From NCBI GenBank assembly GCA_030272155.1, contig CP126192.1, forward strand, positions 6,606,501 to 6,670,500: a DNA stretch of 64,000 nt. The letters run 5' to 3'. A program made the translations under genes and the position numbers. Source of the stretch: Tetradesmus obliquus. Lineage: Eukaryota > Chlorophyta > Chlorophyceae > Sphaeropleales > Scenedesmaceae. Position 1 is the first letter of the stretch. Each line of letters begins with the position of its first letter. The notes below the pieces were generated by a model. That model made no database searches. It worked only from the letters and a program-made list of their open reading frames with translations, and was not told the DNA's origin. Below, piece after piece: positions 20,488 to 32,867 of the stretch.

Positions 20488-21929
20488 TGCTAAGGCTTTT
20501 AATGTAATTCTATACTAGGTTAAGACGTAAATGCTGCTTGGCAGCAGCTGCGCGAGCTGCACTGAGGCTACCGCCCTATCTCCCGCGCACTGGGGCGTGC
20601 AAGTATCCAGCTACTGTTACGTCTCAATGTATGGTGTTTCACACGTATCATCAAACATGTGCTCTACAGTAGGACGTGTGCGAAGGTATCAATGCGCTCT
20701 GCACGCGAACTCCGCACAACAAAAATGACAGCAGTACATGGCTCGCAGTTGTCCACGCCCGTCATAATGCATCGGAGTTAATCTAAGCCATAAAAGTTTA
20801 TGGTTAAGGTGTTTGAGTATTTCATATGTGGCAAGCGACCTGCGTGGCAGCCGATCGCGACTAGTGTTCGATCAATGTCAACTTGCGATGCTGGGGAGCG
20901 CCTGATATGCAAGGACCTGCTAAACGCCGAGAAAAAAAATTAACCATCCTAAACATTCACTGTTGCAGCAACGCTAGCTGCCAGGCGTGTGACATGGTCA
21001 TCGTGTGCTGGTAAAGCAGGCTCAGCAGCACTGTATTTACATTTGACGTCATGAGTGTGGTGATGCAGCCCAACAGCTCTTGAGCATGACAAAGACCCAA
21101 AAATGATCTAACCTTGAACATCATAGCACCTGCAAGTATCTTGGCTGAGCCAACCTGCCACAGCCATCATCAGCGGATCCAGTTGCACTCTTGTCGACAG
21201 CCAGACAATCAAAGAGCTGTGTTACACAGACACAAAGATCGCTGTTTGCCAGCCAATGACACCACTCTGCACCAAAATAAGCCAAAGTCACATTGCCACT
21301 GGCCGCGTGCACTGCTACAGCGGCAGGAGAAAAGGGCGCTGCTTGGCAGCTGCACAGCTGCACTCTGTTGTTAAACTGACAGTGGGCTCTCACAGGCCGC
21401 CAGGATACAGCCGAAAGACCTCAATCAGCCTGCAGCAGCAAACACACGCAGCACAGTGTGTTCAGTGCCACATGCAGCAGCGCACCGCTGGCCATACAGC
21501 CCCACTACGTGTGGCAATTCACCACCACACACACTCAAGCCAGCTGCAGTGGTGCTGAATGGCCCTTGCGCTACTCACTGCAAAGCACACAGTGTTGCAA
21601 GCACAACTGCACAAAGCCACACCATCACTCCCGCCCTGACGGCAGCTTTACAGCACCACTGCCGCCAGCTGCTGCAGGCACTTCATCAGTACAACACTCA
21701 CCACGTGATAATGTCGCCGTGGCGCTGCAAGCACAACTGCACAGAAGCACACCACCACCCTACCACTCCCATTATGACTGCAGCTTTACAGCACTACTGC
21801 CGCCAGCTGCTGCATGCATTTCATCAGTACAACACTAGCAGGAAGATCTTTTCGATGCCCACTTCGTTCGACTATTTCCATCTTCTTTACATGCTAAAAC
21901 AACTCTGCAAACTCCATTTTAACAGCACT
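20488..21929. other. Promoter of the Cys-rich gene and unresolved 3' part of the DUF262 gene
   Basis: 20488-21100 shows no gene and should carry the Cys-rich gene promoter. 21440-21930 holds decayed copies of the DUF262-gene exon end RHGDIIT with a GTGAGTG donor (about 21700-21735, and 21590-21620 partly). The true terminal exon of that gene must lie here, but I could not identify it. Confidence 0.5.
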
Positions 21930-22250
21930 CACCGCGTGATGATGTCGCCGTGGCGCTGCCTGCATTCCTCGGGGCAGAACATGTCGCGGCTGTAGCGCCC
22001 GCTGAGCAGGCCGCCAGTGAACTCCGGGAAGTGCTCATCAGCAGCACAGGCGCTGTAGTGCTGCAGCTTTGTGGCTAGGTCAGCCGACAGGTGCGTGGTG
22101 GCGGCAGACTACAATACAGCGCAGCAGCAGCAGCAGCAAGGCATAGTGAGGCTGACGTCAGCAGCACAGGCGCCGTAGTGCTGCAGCTTCGTTGCCAGGT
22201 CTGCCGACAGGTGCGCGGTGGCGGCAGACTGCAATACACGCAGTAGCAGT

Positions 22251-22297
<47 letters not shown>

Positions 22298-25200
22298 TGC
22301 ATAGTGAAGTTGATGTCGGCAGTACAGGCGCCGTAGTGCTGCAGCTTGGTGGCCAGTTCAGCCGACAGGTGCGCGGTGGCGGCAGACTACAATACACGCA
22401 GCAGCAGCAGCAGCACGGGGACAGTTAAGACCAGGGCTGTCGACAGGAGGGCAGTGGCGCAAAGTGAAAACCAGATGCTGCAGAAGCAGAAGCAACAGCA
22501 GCAGCATAGATAAATTGTGAACGCCAGGTCAGCTGACAGGAGGGTGACATCAAATCAGCATTGCAGCATCAGCATTGCAGCATCGCCACACCACATCCCT
22601 GCTGCTCCTGCTCAAGCTGGTATTGTTGCTGCTGCATGGCAGCTGCATTGAACAGCAGGCCATCGTCCGTGCTGCTGACGCACCTGCTGCCCTGAGGGCT
22701 GCAGCAGCACCAGGTTGCCCAGCCTGTTGACCCAGTGGCTGCGAGTCATCTCATGCCAGTACAGAACCTCTCGCATTCCCGGCGGCACATTGCTGCTGCT
22801 GCTGCTGGTGCCTGCTGCACCATGCGTGTCTGCATTGCTGCCGGCTGATGCTTCGTCCCCAGACGAGACAGCGAGGCTGCTGCTGGCAGCGCTGCTGCTG
22901 GTGCTGCTGGTGCGGCTCCTGCTCCTGCGGCTGCTGCCGCCGCTGCCGCCGCTGCCTTTGCCGCGCTGGTAGATCAGGCTGTGGTAGGTTGAGGTGCTGC
23001 TGCTGCTGGCTGCTGCTGCCGCCGCTGCTTCGTCGTCTGACAGTGCTGGCAGCAGCAGCTTCTGCCGCCGCCACTGCGAGCCTTTTGGGGGCTGTGTGGG
23101 CACGATGCGCTCCACCTGCAACACCACCAAAATAACGCAGTAGATATCAAAGTATAATACAGAAAGCATGCAAACCTAGCAGCAGAAGCTGCTGAGCACG
23201 GAAGGCACGACAAGCCTGCCGGCCTCTGTAGCAGCTCTCACAGCTGGGGGCGCATTTGTACGACCGCAGCTGATCGGCAGTCGGGGCGAAGTCAGCTACG
23301 CCGCAAAACCAATCAGCACACAGCTAACCTGCCTAGTAGCATTGCCTGCCGTCCGCCACTACCAGCCATCCCTACTCCCTGCAAATCATCCAGTCAGCAC
23401 ACAATGAGCAAGCTCGACGGCTGACAGCAAAGCAAGTCTGTTGCAGCGGCCCACCTTGAGCCGCCGCCAGTGCAGCGCCTTGCGGTTGATGCTGTCGGCG
23501 CGCAGCAGCAGGTGCGTCAGCAGCCGCTCATCAGCAGCGGCGGCCAGCTCGCGGCTGCCCAGCAGCACCACAAACTCATCCGCCTCATCTGCACCACGCA
23601 TGTAACGTGTTGCGTCAAGCAGGAGTGGTAAGCAGCAAGTTGTGTCAGCAGCTGTTTGTGTCATATTGTCTCAACCAGCAAAACGGAGAAATATGTAATG
23701 GGATGGTTGAGCAACCTGTCAGCAAGCCGCAGCGGCTGCGCAGATGTCATAGCTATGCAACTGCCGGCTCCCGAGGCAAGGCTGTGGATGTGTTACATAA
23801 CATGTTATAACATGCCTCACCTGGTGACAGCGCCAGCGCTGACAGCACCTGGTCCGAATAGAAGGGCCGCTGCAGCAGCTGGCTGCCCACAGCCAGCCAC
23901 CTGCAGGACACACGAAAGCACAACAACTTCACGTTCAGTAGTTCATGCTCAGTGGCGGAGAGCATGTTCACAGACGAACAGGGCAACAGACAAGCAGAGG
24001 GGCCACAACATCAAATGCGAGTAGCCACCACCGTGCTGCACATACGCACACACCGAGCAAACATGTCACATCACGTTGTCCACCATACCAGCCCGGGCAC
24101 TCCACGCGAGCGTGCATGCACCCTACCCTACAGCAACACAGGCTGATGCATCACATATGTGTGGCGGTGCTACTCTCCAAACTGCTGCAACAACCATCAT
24201 GCAGCGCCCTCCCCGCACAGTCGACCCTTTTCTTGCCACAATGCAGATATCACCATGCAGTGTCCTCGACTCCCCGCACCTCTCCCGCTTGAAGCCCTCG
24301 TCCTGCTTCAGCTCGCAGAACAGGCTCAGCAGCTCCGCGCCCCGCAGGAAAGCAGCGCGCTTCGCGTCGTCGGCAGACTGGTAGAAGAACTCCAGCGCCC
24401 AGGGCTGCCAGGCATCATCTGCCAGCAGGTTGATGAAGAAGCAGGCCTCCGACAGCTCGGCAGCGATGGCGGGCGCTGCACGGCAGCAACATTGCGCAAG
24501 GATTGCAAAAGGACAGGTAGCACGTGAGCAGCGTGACCAAGCAGCATGAAGTTGTAGCAGCGCTGTTTGGAGGAGTGTGCTTCCCTGTAACAGGTAGGGC
24601 CAGCCGGCAGATGCTTATTCAGCAGCAGGCCATTGGCATGCAAGCACGCACATTGCAAGCCAAGGGCATGCAAGCACGCACACACGCAGGCACACATGCC
24701 CAAGATGCATCCATTCAACCGCACCGTCTCAGCCATGATGCAAAGCAGCGGCACGCGCGTCCATACCCACACTGCCACCATACATTCACCCACCCACAAC
24801 ACTCAAACCACACACACCTGTGCCCCCTCAGCCTCCAGCGCGCGCCAGTCACTCACAACATGCAACCACCACACCCGCGTCATCAACCCACACATTCCCA
24901 TCACCCCCCTTGTCCTCAAGCAAGCACGCAAACACCCCACTCACACACCTGTGCCTCCCTCAGCCTCCAGTGCGCTCCAGTCATTGGCGCGTATCTGCAG
25001 CAGCTGCTGCCCATACTCTAGCACCATGCTGAGCACGACCTCCACATCACTGCGCCCCGTCAGCTGCTGCAGCACGTCGTGCCGCTGCTGCTGCCCAGCC
25101 GCACACACCACGCCATGCATGCCTGGCAAGCTGCCTGGCAGCATTTGCTGCATTTCATGCTGCTGTTGTTCGTTGCTGCTGCCGTTGCTGCTGTCTATCG

Positions 25201-28200
25201 CGTGTGGGTGCATCAATGAACTCCCGACAGGAATAAATGGTACAATGCTGCCGCTGCTGCTGCTGCCGTTTGATGCTGACTGGTCAGGTGTATGCGCCCA
25301 CGACGAGTTCTGCTTAGAATTGCCTGCCCCATTGCTGCTGCTGCTGTTGCCGGTTCCATTGCTGCTGCTGCTGCCGTCCTGCGCTGCTGCTGTCGCCTGC
25401 TCTACAGTGATGTAATGGTCAAACAGTGCATGGAATGAAGGGCGCCCGAGAGCTGCCTCCAGCACTGACCAGCGGTCCGCAAATGATTGGCGCTTGGGTG
25501 CGGGCAATGCCTGCATATGCAGACACCAGAACAAATTTGAACAGCAGACAGAAATTGACCTGTAAGAGCAGTTGCAACGCAGGCCAAGAAGACGACCGGC
25601 AGAGCGCTGACAGACAAGCAGGCAGACATACCATTATACAGGCGGCACATACTACACAACCAGCCCAGCCTTCCACTGTGCCGCACCTGCAGCAGCTCCG
25701 GCTTGAGCTTGTCCACCACTGCCGGGTTTACAATGGCCAGGCAGTGAGACAGGCGGTCATGCAGACAGGCAGGCAGGCGACCACACCAACAGGCGACACA
25801 CCAACAGACAGGCAACACACAAACCAAGCAGCTGCACCTGCAGCAGTTCTGGCTTGAGCTTGTCCACCACTGCCAGGTCCACACAGACACTCAAACACAC
25901 AAGTATGGCAGATCAATCCACTGCAAACAGCCGCCACGCCTGCAGCAGCTCTGGTTTGAGCTTGTCCACCACTGCCAGGTCCACGCCCCTGCCGTTGAGT
26001 GTGGAGAAGATCTTGAAGCTGGTGCCCTCGTCACGCGCAATCATCAGCACCACCATGCAGTTGCGCAGCACGTGGTGCATGAAGTCCTGCAAGCGCATGC
26101 GGGTGTGGCGATGACACTGGTGGGTGGTGAATTGCCGGGTGCTGGCCGCTAGACAAACGAAACAACTTGCTGGCAAGCGTGCAAGCATGTGGGGCAAGTG
26201 CATCTGCATGCAGACACCACAGCACAGGCACGTACGGAGTTCTGCGAGCACGGCACGCCAGCACCAGCATGATGTGGGCTGCAGGCGTGGCGATGATGGC
26301 TGCTCTGCCGGTGAGCAAGTGCGTGTCTTACGGAGGAGTGGTGGTGGAGCATAGCAAGGTGGCAGCTGCGACACAGTCCGCGCCACAGCCATGCGCCACA
26401 GCCTGGTGTGATGTGAGGCGCTGAGCTCACTGTCTTGCTTCGTCGCATGAGATGCAGGAAAAGGTGGCAACAGACGGTTTTGCATCCTAGTTTCGCGCGG
26501 TGCGTACCTGCAGATTCAGGCCTTGCTGCATTGCTGATGCAAGGTAGCACGCCAGCACATCACCAGCTCCATACAGCCGCCACCAGGTCTCATTGCTCAG
26601 CGGCACACCCTGCCCTCCTTGCTGCTGCTGCTGCTGCTGACTGCCAGCGTGAACTGCCACCGCTGCAGAGCCGCCTGCACCGGCTGCAGCAGCTGCTGCT
26701 TCATGGTAGTTGCTGGCGGAGTTAGCTGGGCTGTCCAGCTGCGTGCTCAGGCTGTAGCGCGTGGGCAGGTAGCTGGTGATGAAGTTGTCTACGAAGAACT
26801 GCTGGTCGCTGCTCCTCAGCAGCAGCCGGTACCTGCGGGTGGCAGCGCAGCAGCAAAAGCCAACGCCACATGCAGGTGCGGTTTTGCGAAGCTTCCCAGG
26901 CCCTGCTGCTCAACACAGCCACAGCCACAAGCAACACATACACAGACAACAACACTTGACACACTCACCTAGCTTTTGCTGCTGGATTCAGCGGATCAGC
27001 GGGGATGTGCAGCATGCGCTCCACACGCTCTGCCAGGCTGCCCAGGTCCTGGTGCTCTGCTGCCCAGGCGCGCAGGTAGCCCAGCAGCATGACCAGCGTG
27101 GTCAGGCGCTGCTGCCCGTCGATGATCTGCTTGCAGGAAACACGCAGGGACATGCAGGAAACATGCAGGAGGCATGCACTCAGGGTGCAGTGTGCTTGTT
27201 GTGCTCGGCACTGGCAGCTTTGCTGATGTGCATTTGCAGGAGGCACGCAGGGGCTGTGCAGCAGTGGAAAGCAGGACGAGTACATGGTTGACGCCAGCAC
27301 AGGCACGCGCATTGCCTCTGCAGCACATGCAGCATGCACCTGTTCCATCTGTTACTCTGTTAGACAGCTACAAGATGTGTATGCACGTACAACACAGCTG
27401 CGGGCTCTGCAACGTGCCGCCACAGCAGTGTTAGCAGCAGCAGCAGCAGCAGACTGTCGCCTCACCCAATATGGCTCTCCCGCTGCGCTGCCTTGGCGTG
27501 TTGTGACGATGTTTCCCAGGAAGTACTCCTGACCTGACAGGTAGGCTGCATGCAGATCAGCCAGCAGCTCCTGCACCTGCAGGCAGCAGGGGCCACATGC
27601 TGTTGACCAGATGCAGTCTTGATCAGCAGGCTGCACATGCTGTGGACCGAAAGCAGGGTTGGTCAGCAGGCCAGCAGCACCGCACTGCAGCGCAGCACCC
27701 AGCTAAGGAGTTGCGGGGCGAACTGCTGTGCGGGCAAAAATAAGGTTGGCAGCCCAGGCAAGGGCATGCCAAACTGCCCTGTTCCCGGGCAATGTTTTGA
27801 CTTCAGCTGGTTGTGCCTACTGCAAGTTCCATGTGGCCTTGCGGACGTTGGTGAGGCGCTGGCGCGTCTGCTGTTGCTGCTGCTAGTGCTTGCCTGCTTC
27901 GCGCGCCAGGCGTAAGGCCTTTGATACTCTGGCACATCCAGCTGGTATTGAGAGCCATCAAAGAGCTCGTATAGGGATATCTGACGCGCCTCCAAGAAGT
28001 CCCTGCAAGTTCCAGTTGTACACGTGTGCTGTGCTCATGAACAATAGGGTGGAGCAGGCATGCAGTCCACAACTGTCAACACAGAAGTGCAAGGCGGCAT
28101 ATAAATGACTGCGCGTACTTTCTAAAGGCAGAACAAGACAAAGATGAACAGTTAATCGGGATGATGCAGTGCTGACGTACCTGCGAGGTGCCTTGCTTGT

Positions 28201-28386
28201 GGTCCCGTTGCTGGTGCTGCTGCTGTTGGAGGTGGTTGAGGCGTGCCTCTTGCTGTCCCACTCCCTGAACGCCAACACCTTGTTCGGCTTTCGGCTCATC
28301 CTCGGCAGACCACGATAGAGACATGTGCCTCTCTGTTGAACGAATGCAGACATCGCTAGACCGGTTCGCAGCACTACCCGCAGCAT
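21930..28386 (-). CDS. GmrSD-like DUF262/DUF1524 protein, eukaryotic, spliced
   Basis: Relative of the bacterial GmrSD/BrxU type IV restriction family. The N-terminal DUF262 domain is clear: DVPEYQRPYAWR (27894-28002), YFLGNIVTT (about 27474-27576), IIDGQQRLTTLVML (about 26969-27130, the family signature), FKIFSTLNGRGVDL (about 25943-26087). The C-terminal DUF1524 part shows HLLLRADSINRKALHWRRLK, then VERIVPTQPPKGSQW, then HWVNRLGNLVLLQ (22690-23110), then KLQHYSACAADEHFPEF (21945-22110). In canonical members the nuclease motif is EHIxP; here the His position is Arg. ATG at 28386 (or 28353) gives an Arg/Ser-rich start that looks like an organelle transit peptide (MLRVVLRTGLAMSAFVQQRG). The first two exons join in phase; intron 2 has a GC donor. 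Several exon ends are duplicated, and the 3' end is unresolved. Confidence 0.82.
22020..22400 (-). repeat. Three-copy array of a DUF1524 exon acceptor end
   Basis: The exon start SAATTHLSADLATKLQHY recurs at about 22020-22110 (full exon), 22150-22240 and 22320-22400. Each is preceded on the coding strand by a (CTG)n tract and a TATTGTAG or TTGCAG acceptor. The CAG run at 22248-22297 is one of these tracts. Confidence 0.88.
25690..26000 (-). repeat. Three-copy array of a DUF262 exon donor end
   Basis: The exon end (A)VVDKLKPELLQ occurs at about 25943-25985, 25850-25885 and 25690-25735. The two lower-coordinate copies carry a GT donor (CAG|GTGC). The copy attached to the full exon is followed by GCGTGG, so the amplified copies may supply the donor actually used. 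Confidence 0.8.
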
Positions 28387-28820
28387 ACAGTAGGAGTCAA
28401 AACTGGTCACGGACTGCGCATCGCTTCACGATCAGCGCCCTCGCCACCGTTGCTGCGCTTTAAACTCAAAAAGCGACTGCTCAGGGCACGTTTATGTTCG
28501 GAGCTTTGCTGTTCCGTTGCAGGTCATGAAGCAGACGAAAGTGATCGACCCAAATGCATGCTTAACTACGATACCACCTATGTCTGCGTTGAATGACGCT
28601 GCTACTTCGCAAACAATCAACACAAGATAGCCTTGGCAATCACAATCTGGCTTCCAAGAGGTGACAATCTAACACGAATTTGAACGGATGAACAGCAGCT
28701 TTTCAACAGCTGTTCATCCCAAGAACTGCAATGCAACCTCTCCAGCAGAAGTCAAATCCTGTATCTTTGATTTGCTACATCAATCGACGATGCCCGCTCA
28801 GCTGGGCGCAGCCGACAGTC
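28387..28820. other. Spacer, likely promoter of the DUF262 gene
   Basis: 434 bases without a gene, between the DUF262 gene start and the stop of WW/RS copy A. No specific element identified. Confidence 0.5.
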
Positions 28821-30296
28821 TCATGCTGCCTTATGGATCCTGGCAAAATACGCCATCAAGTACGAAGGCAAATGCCTTACGTCCTGCAGCTTCCAGGCAG
28901 GCATGAACCTCAACTGCTGCAGGGCATGATTCAAAGCAGACTCTTCCATGCTGCGGATCAGCTGCACCAGGTGTGTGTCAAAATGTCCCGCCCGCAACAC
29001 GCCAGCATGCACTGACAGCGCGCGGCGCAGCACCTGCTGCTGCTTGGCAGTCAAGTCTGGCAGCACAGCAAAGATGGCTGCAGCATCCGCCGCAGTCCTG
29101 CGCGACCTGCTGCTGCTCCTGCTGCTGCGCCGCCTGTGAGGTGGGGTGCGGGCATTACGCACGTTTCTGCGCTTACTCCTGCTCCTGCTATGGCCCCGTC
29201 GGCTTCTGCCAACAGATCTGCTGCGCCTCCTGCCCCTGCTCTTAGATCTGCTGCTGCTGCCGCTGCTGCTGCGGTGTCGCCTGCTTTCATTCCTGCTCCT
29301 GCTGCTGCTACTGCGGCCCCTCTTGGCCTGCTGGCTGCTGGCAGGCCTGCGCAGCTCGCCGGTTTCAGCAGAGGACGCAACATCAGCCCGCGTTTGCTGC
29401 TGCTGCTGTTGCTGAACTGGCAGCGGCGGCTGCCGCTGCTGCTGCTGTCGTGGCAGTGGCAGCCGCAGTGGCACAGGAGGATGCTGTGGTTGCTGCTGCT
29501 GCTGGCTGGGAAGCTCCCTGCTGCTGACCGGCACAAGTGGAGGCGGCTGCTGCTGCTGCTGCTGCTGCTTGGCTGCTGTAGCGCCTGCTGCAGTCGGGCC
29601 AGCAATTGCCTGCCCGACTGCCTTCTCTGTTGATACGCCTCTCTGAGCGGCATTGCTGTGTGCTGCTGTGACAGGCACGTCAGCTGCTGTCACGCTTTGC
29701 TGCTGCTGCTGCTGCTGCAGGTCCTGTGCTTGCTGCCGCTCCTGCAGCTGCTGCCGCATCTGTGTCAGGGCCATCTGCAGCTGTGCCTGCAGTCCTGGCA
29801 GCATGCGGCACTCCCGCAGCAGCTGCTGCAGTGCACCAGCCAGCTCCAACGCCTCCTGCAGCTGCAGCAGGTGAAGAAGATGCAGCAGGGCACATACATA
29901 CAAACAAAGGAGCCGTATAGAATGTTTTTTTACAAATGTTTCTTACAAGTGTGAAATAGGGCAAATTGGGACTTTAGCATTGTGCTGAACGAGGCAGAGC
30001 ATCTGCCGCACCTGGCTGTGCAACACACACACTGTACCGACGGGGCTAGCCTCAGTCAGGCAACACAGTTTCTACCTAGCATGCTGCTGTAGGCAGTAGG
30101 ATGACATGGATGTTCCCAAACATGAATGCTAGTGTCCAGAATTGCTGCGTCATTGTGCCCAATGAGCAGTGGACAAGCAGGGTCCCTGTTCACCTGCTCC
30201 ACCGTCACTGTCTTGGGGCTGCCGCCAGAAGCATTGCTGTCCGGCTGCGGCCCCTGTTGCTGCTGCTGTTGAAGGGGCAGCTGGCGCTGCCAAGCT

Positions 30297-30340
<44 letters not shown>

Positions 30341-30441
30341 AAGGGGCAGCTGGCGCTGCCGAGCTGGCTGCTGCTGCTGCTGCTGCTGTTGTTGAGGTGG
30401 CAGCTGAAGCTTCTGCTCTGGCTGCTGTTGTTGCGGTGAAA

Positions 30442-30485
<44 letters not shown>

Positions 30486-31087
30486 GGACTTGCTGCAGCA
30501 GCGACTACAGGCTGCACAAGAGCAGCGCCTGCAGGTGCTGTGCTGCTAGCTGCTGCTGCTGCTGCTGCTGCTGCTGCAGCAGGTGCCTTGACAGGTGCTG
30601 CCTTGCCAGGTCCCACCACTTGCCACTGCAGCTTTCCAGAAGGCCTGGCGCGGCTCTGCTCGGCACCATGTGCTGTAGCTGCTGCTGCTGGTGCTGGTGC
30701 TGCTGCTGCTGCTGCTGCTGCTCGCGCCTCTGCTTCCTGCAAGGTGCATCAACCAGGTGCAGTATTGTTGTTAGTGTCAGGCAAGGCAGGCGATGAGAGC
30801 TGCAAGAGCAAGCAGGCACAGCAATACATGGAGGCAGCTTGCTAGTCAGCAGGGCAGCGTCACATGTGATTGCAAACCATAGGCAAGGTGATGGCTGCTG
30901 GGTGCTGTGTGATGCTAAACCACCCTGCAAATGCATTGTGCCACAGCAGATTGTTGCGGGTGAGCTGCTACAAAAACCCCACCTGCTTTGATACTGCTGC
31001 ACGGAGCCGCAGGGACCCAGCCAGGGAGTGGGGTGTAACAGCTGCAGCAGCAGCAGCAGCAGCAGCTTGAGGACTTGGCGATGCGCC

Positions 31088-31118
<31 letters not shown>

Positions 31119-31119
31119 G

Positions 31120-31152
<33 letters not shown>

Positions 31153-31340
31153 GCTGCTGGTTGTTGTTGCCAACCAGCACTGCTCCAGGCGGCAAGCGCC
31201 ATGTGCTTTTGTTCAAAACCTTGTTGTGATAGAATGGGATGCCATCTTTGATGTACTGCTTCCAAACGCCCTGTGCAGCGTCAGGATTGCCTGCTGCAGT
31301 TGCTGTTCGTGCAGCTGCTTCACCTGAAGCAGACGCTGTC

Positions 31341-31390
<50 letters not shown>

Positions 31391-31425
31391 GCTGAGGCAC
31401 TGCCCTGTGCAGCAGCCACAGGCAT
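28821..31425 (-). CDS. WW-domain / RS-rich protein, copy A
   Basis: Probable nuclear RNA-processing protein. Three coding exons on the minus strand: about 30982-31425, 30195-30736 and 28821-29860; the boundaries repeat in all three copies. Order: a short MPVAAAQ start with poly-Ala; a WW domain (GVWKQYIKDGIPFYHN, then KSTWRLPP) with both Trp, the Phe-Tyr pair and the final Pro; poly-Gln; an Ala/Gln exon with KLQWQVVGPGKA; a coiled coil (EALELAGALQQLLRECRMLPGL); a long Arg/Ser domain; and a helical C-terminus (LTAKQQQVLRRALSVHAGVL to LPSYLMAYFARIHKAA) resembling the hnRNP Q acidic domain. The MPVAAAQ start and the WW domain are in different frames here, offset by one base beyond the poly-Ala run, so this copy may be non-functional or start elsewhere. 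Confidence 0.72.
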
Positions 31426-32867
31426 GACGGACGCACCAAGCAGCAGTATTTTCACTATTGTATACGGCCTTCAAGGTTATGCTCTAATATTCGCTCTTTA
31501 TGGCAATGCGCAAATGCTGAAGGTGCTCTGTCACATATCACGCGCAGCACGCCTCGATTCAGCGAACAAAGCAGGCCCAGCTTGGCAGTGTACGGTCGAA
31601 AACAGTTACATCTTGTTTGCTTTGACGAGTCGTGTATATTGGTCAGGTGTTCGCAGGTCCTAGGTTTCTCCTTGCTGTGGGCTGCTGTGCATAATTCTTC
31701 ACAGGCGCCCTCACTTGTGGTGCAGCAGGCTGATTGGCCCTTTTGTGTCATTCATCCAGGCTTAATGCTGCTCACAGCACTGTAACATGTCAGCATGCAA
31801 CTTGCAGGCTGCAAGGCATGCATGTGAGGCGTGCAACAGCCTGTCACAACGTTGATGGGCACCCTAGCAGCTGGATAGTGAAAAACAAGGACGAAATGGG
31901 TTACTAAGCCTGCCAAGGTGCTACTACGTGGATCAAACAAGCTCCGATCAGCATACTTGTTCTCCCATCAGCCGCCAGGCACTCGGCAAAAGGATGGCAT
32001 GTGCTACATCATCAGCTGCTCCTGCTGCTACGGCTGCTGGCAGGATCCCACACCCTGCCTCCGCTGCTGACAGCAGCAGCAGCAGCAGCAGCTGACTCCG
32101 CCCCCTTGAAGCATATAACCTCGCCAGCCAAAAAGGCAGCCTCAAACTCATGTACACGTGCTACATACAATCGACTCTTCATGCAAAGGGTAAAAACATG
32201 AGTGCATGGCAGAATGATAACTTCCATGGCTGCCCAGCCGCTGGGCAGGCTGGAACTCTTTATGCTGGGCCAGCTGCCTGTCACAGGCACAGAATGTCGC
32301 CACGAATGCTTCTGAACTTGACCTTGGACAAACATACGCAAGATATTGATCCGAAGCTGGAGTTCCGGCTCAATTTGTGTTGCAATGCTTCTGATGATGA
32401 GATGAGATGAGATGAGGTCATGCCAAACAAATATGTGTAGATATGATAGCTCACACCACACAGGACCACCTCCACCAAGGCAACACGACCAACCAAAGTT
32501 CATGGCATGCCCGGGGCCCTGCAGGGGTCCCTGCACTGCATCCTCCTCCATCAATGCAACAATCACTGTTCTTCATGGCGTGCCCCCTCTACAACTTGAC
32601 AGTCACAAAGATGCGTGCAGCGCATAGCTGGATCACTCAGCTGTGCACCGGCTGCATAGCCGTTGTACGCGGCTATACAGGCGTTATTGACGTCCGTTCC
32701 TCAACTTACGCAGGCTTCTGCGTCCCTGGTAACCAGGAATGCACCTCAGCCTCGCGTAGCCTCTCTCTTTCGCTGAATGACGTTGTGGAGGACCCGCGTG
32801 CCACCCGCCACACCCTTGCAAACAGGCTCTGCAGGAATGCAGGCATATTCCTGATGCCAGCCAAATA
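31426..32867. other. Spacer of unit A with a fragment of the membrane-protein tail
   Basis: No intact gene. 31651-31710 (AGGTCCTAGGTTTCT and following bases) matches spacer sequence at 36170 and 39870, which marks the repeated unit. 31990-32130 minus matches the tail of the type I membrane gene at 40522. A GATGA pentamer run lies at about 32395-32416. Confidence 0.7.
31990..32130 (-). pseudogene. Fragment of the type I membrane protein gene, tail end
   Basis: The minus frame reads an Ala run then SSGGRVWDPASSRSSRSS. It matches the cytoplasmic tail SNGGRASDAASSHSSRSS of the gene at 40522-42246. The TM segment and ectodomain are absent, so this is a relic left by the tandem duplication. Confidence 0.7.

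Noticed and set aside
19616-20518. 300-residue plus-strand open frame rich in Gly, Ala and Val
   Set aside because: It is the antisense of the Cys-rich gene's repetitive first exon, whose minus frame has a signal peptide and consistent splice sites.
28948-29954. Leu-rich plus-strand frames that look like membrane proteins (also at 33151, 34407 and 37156)
   Set aside because: They are the antisense of Gln- and Arg/Ser-coding CAG and CGN codons in the WW/RS genes. The same shadow appears in all three copies.
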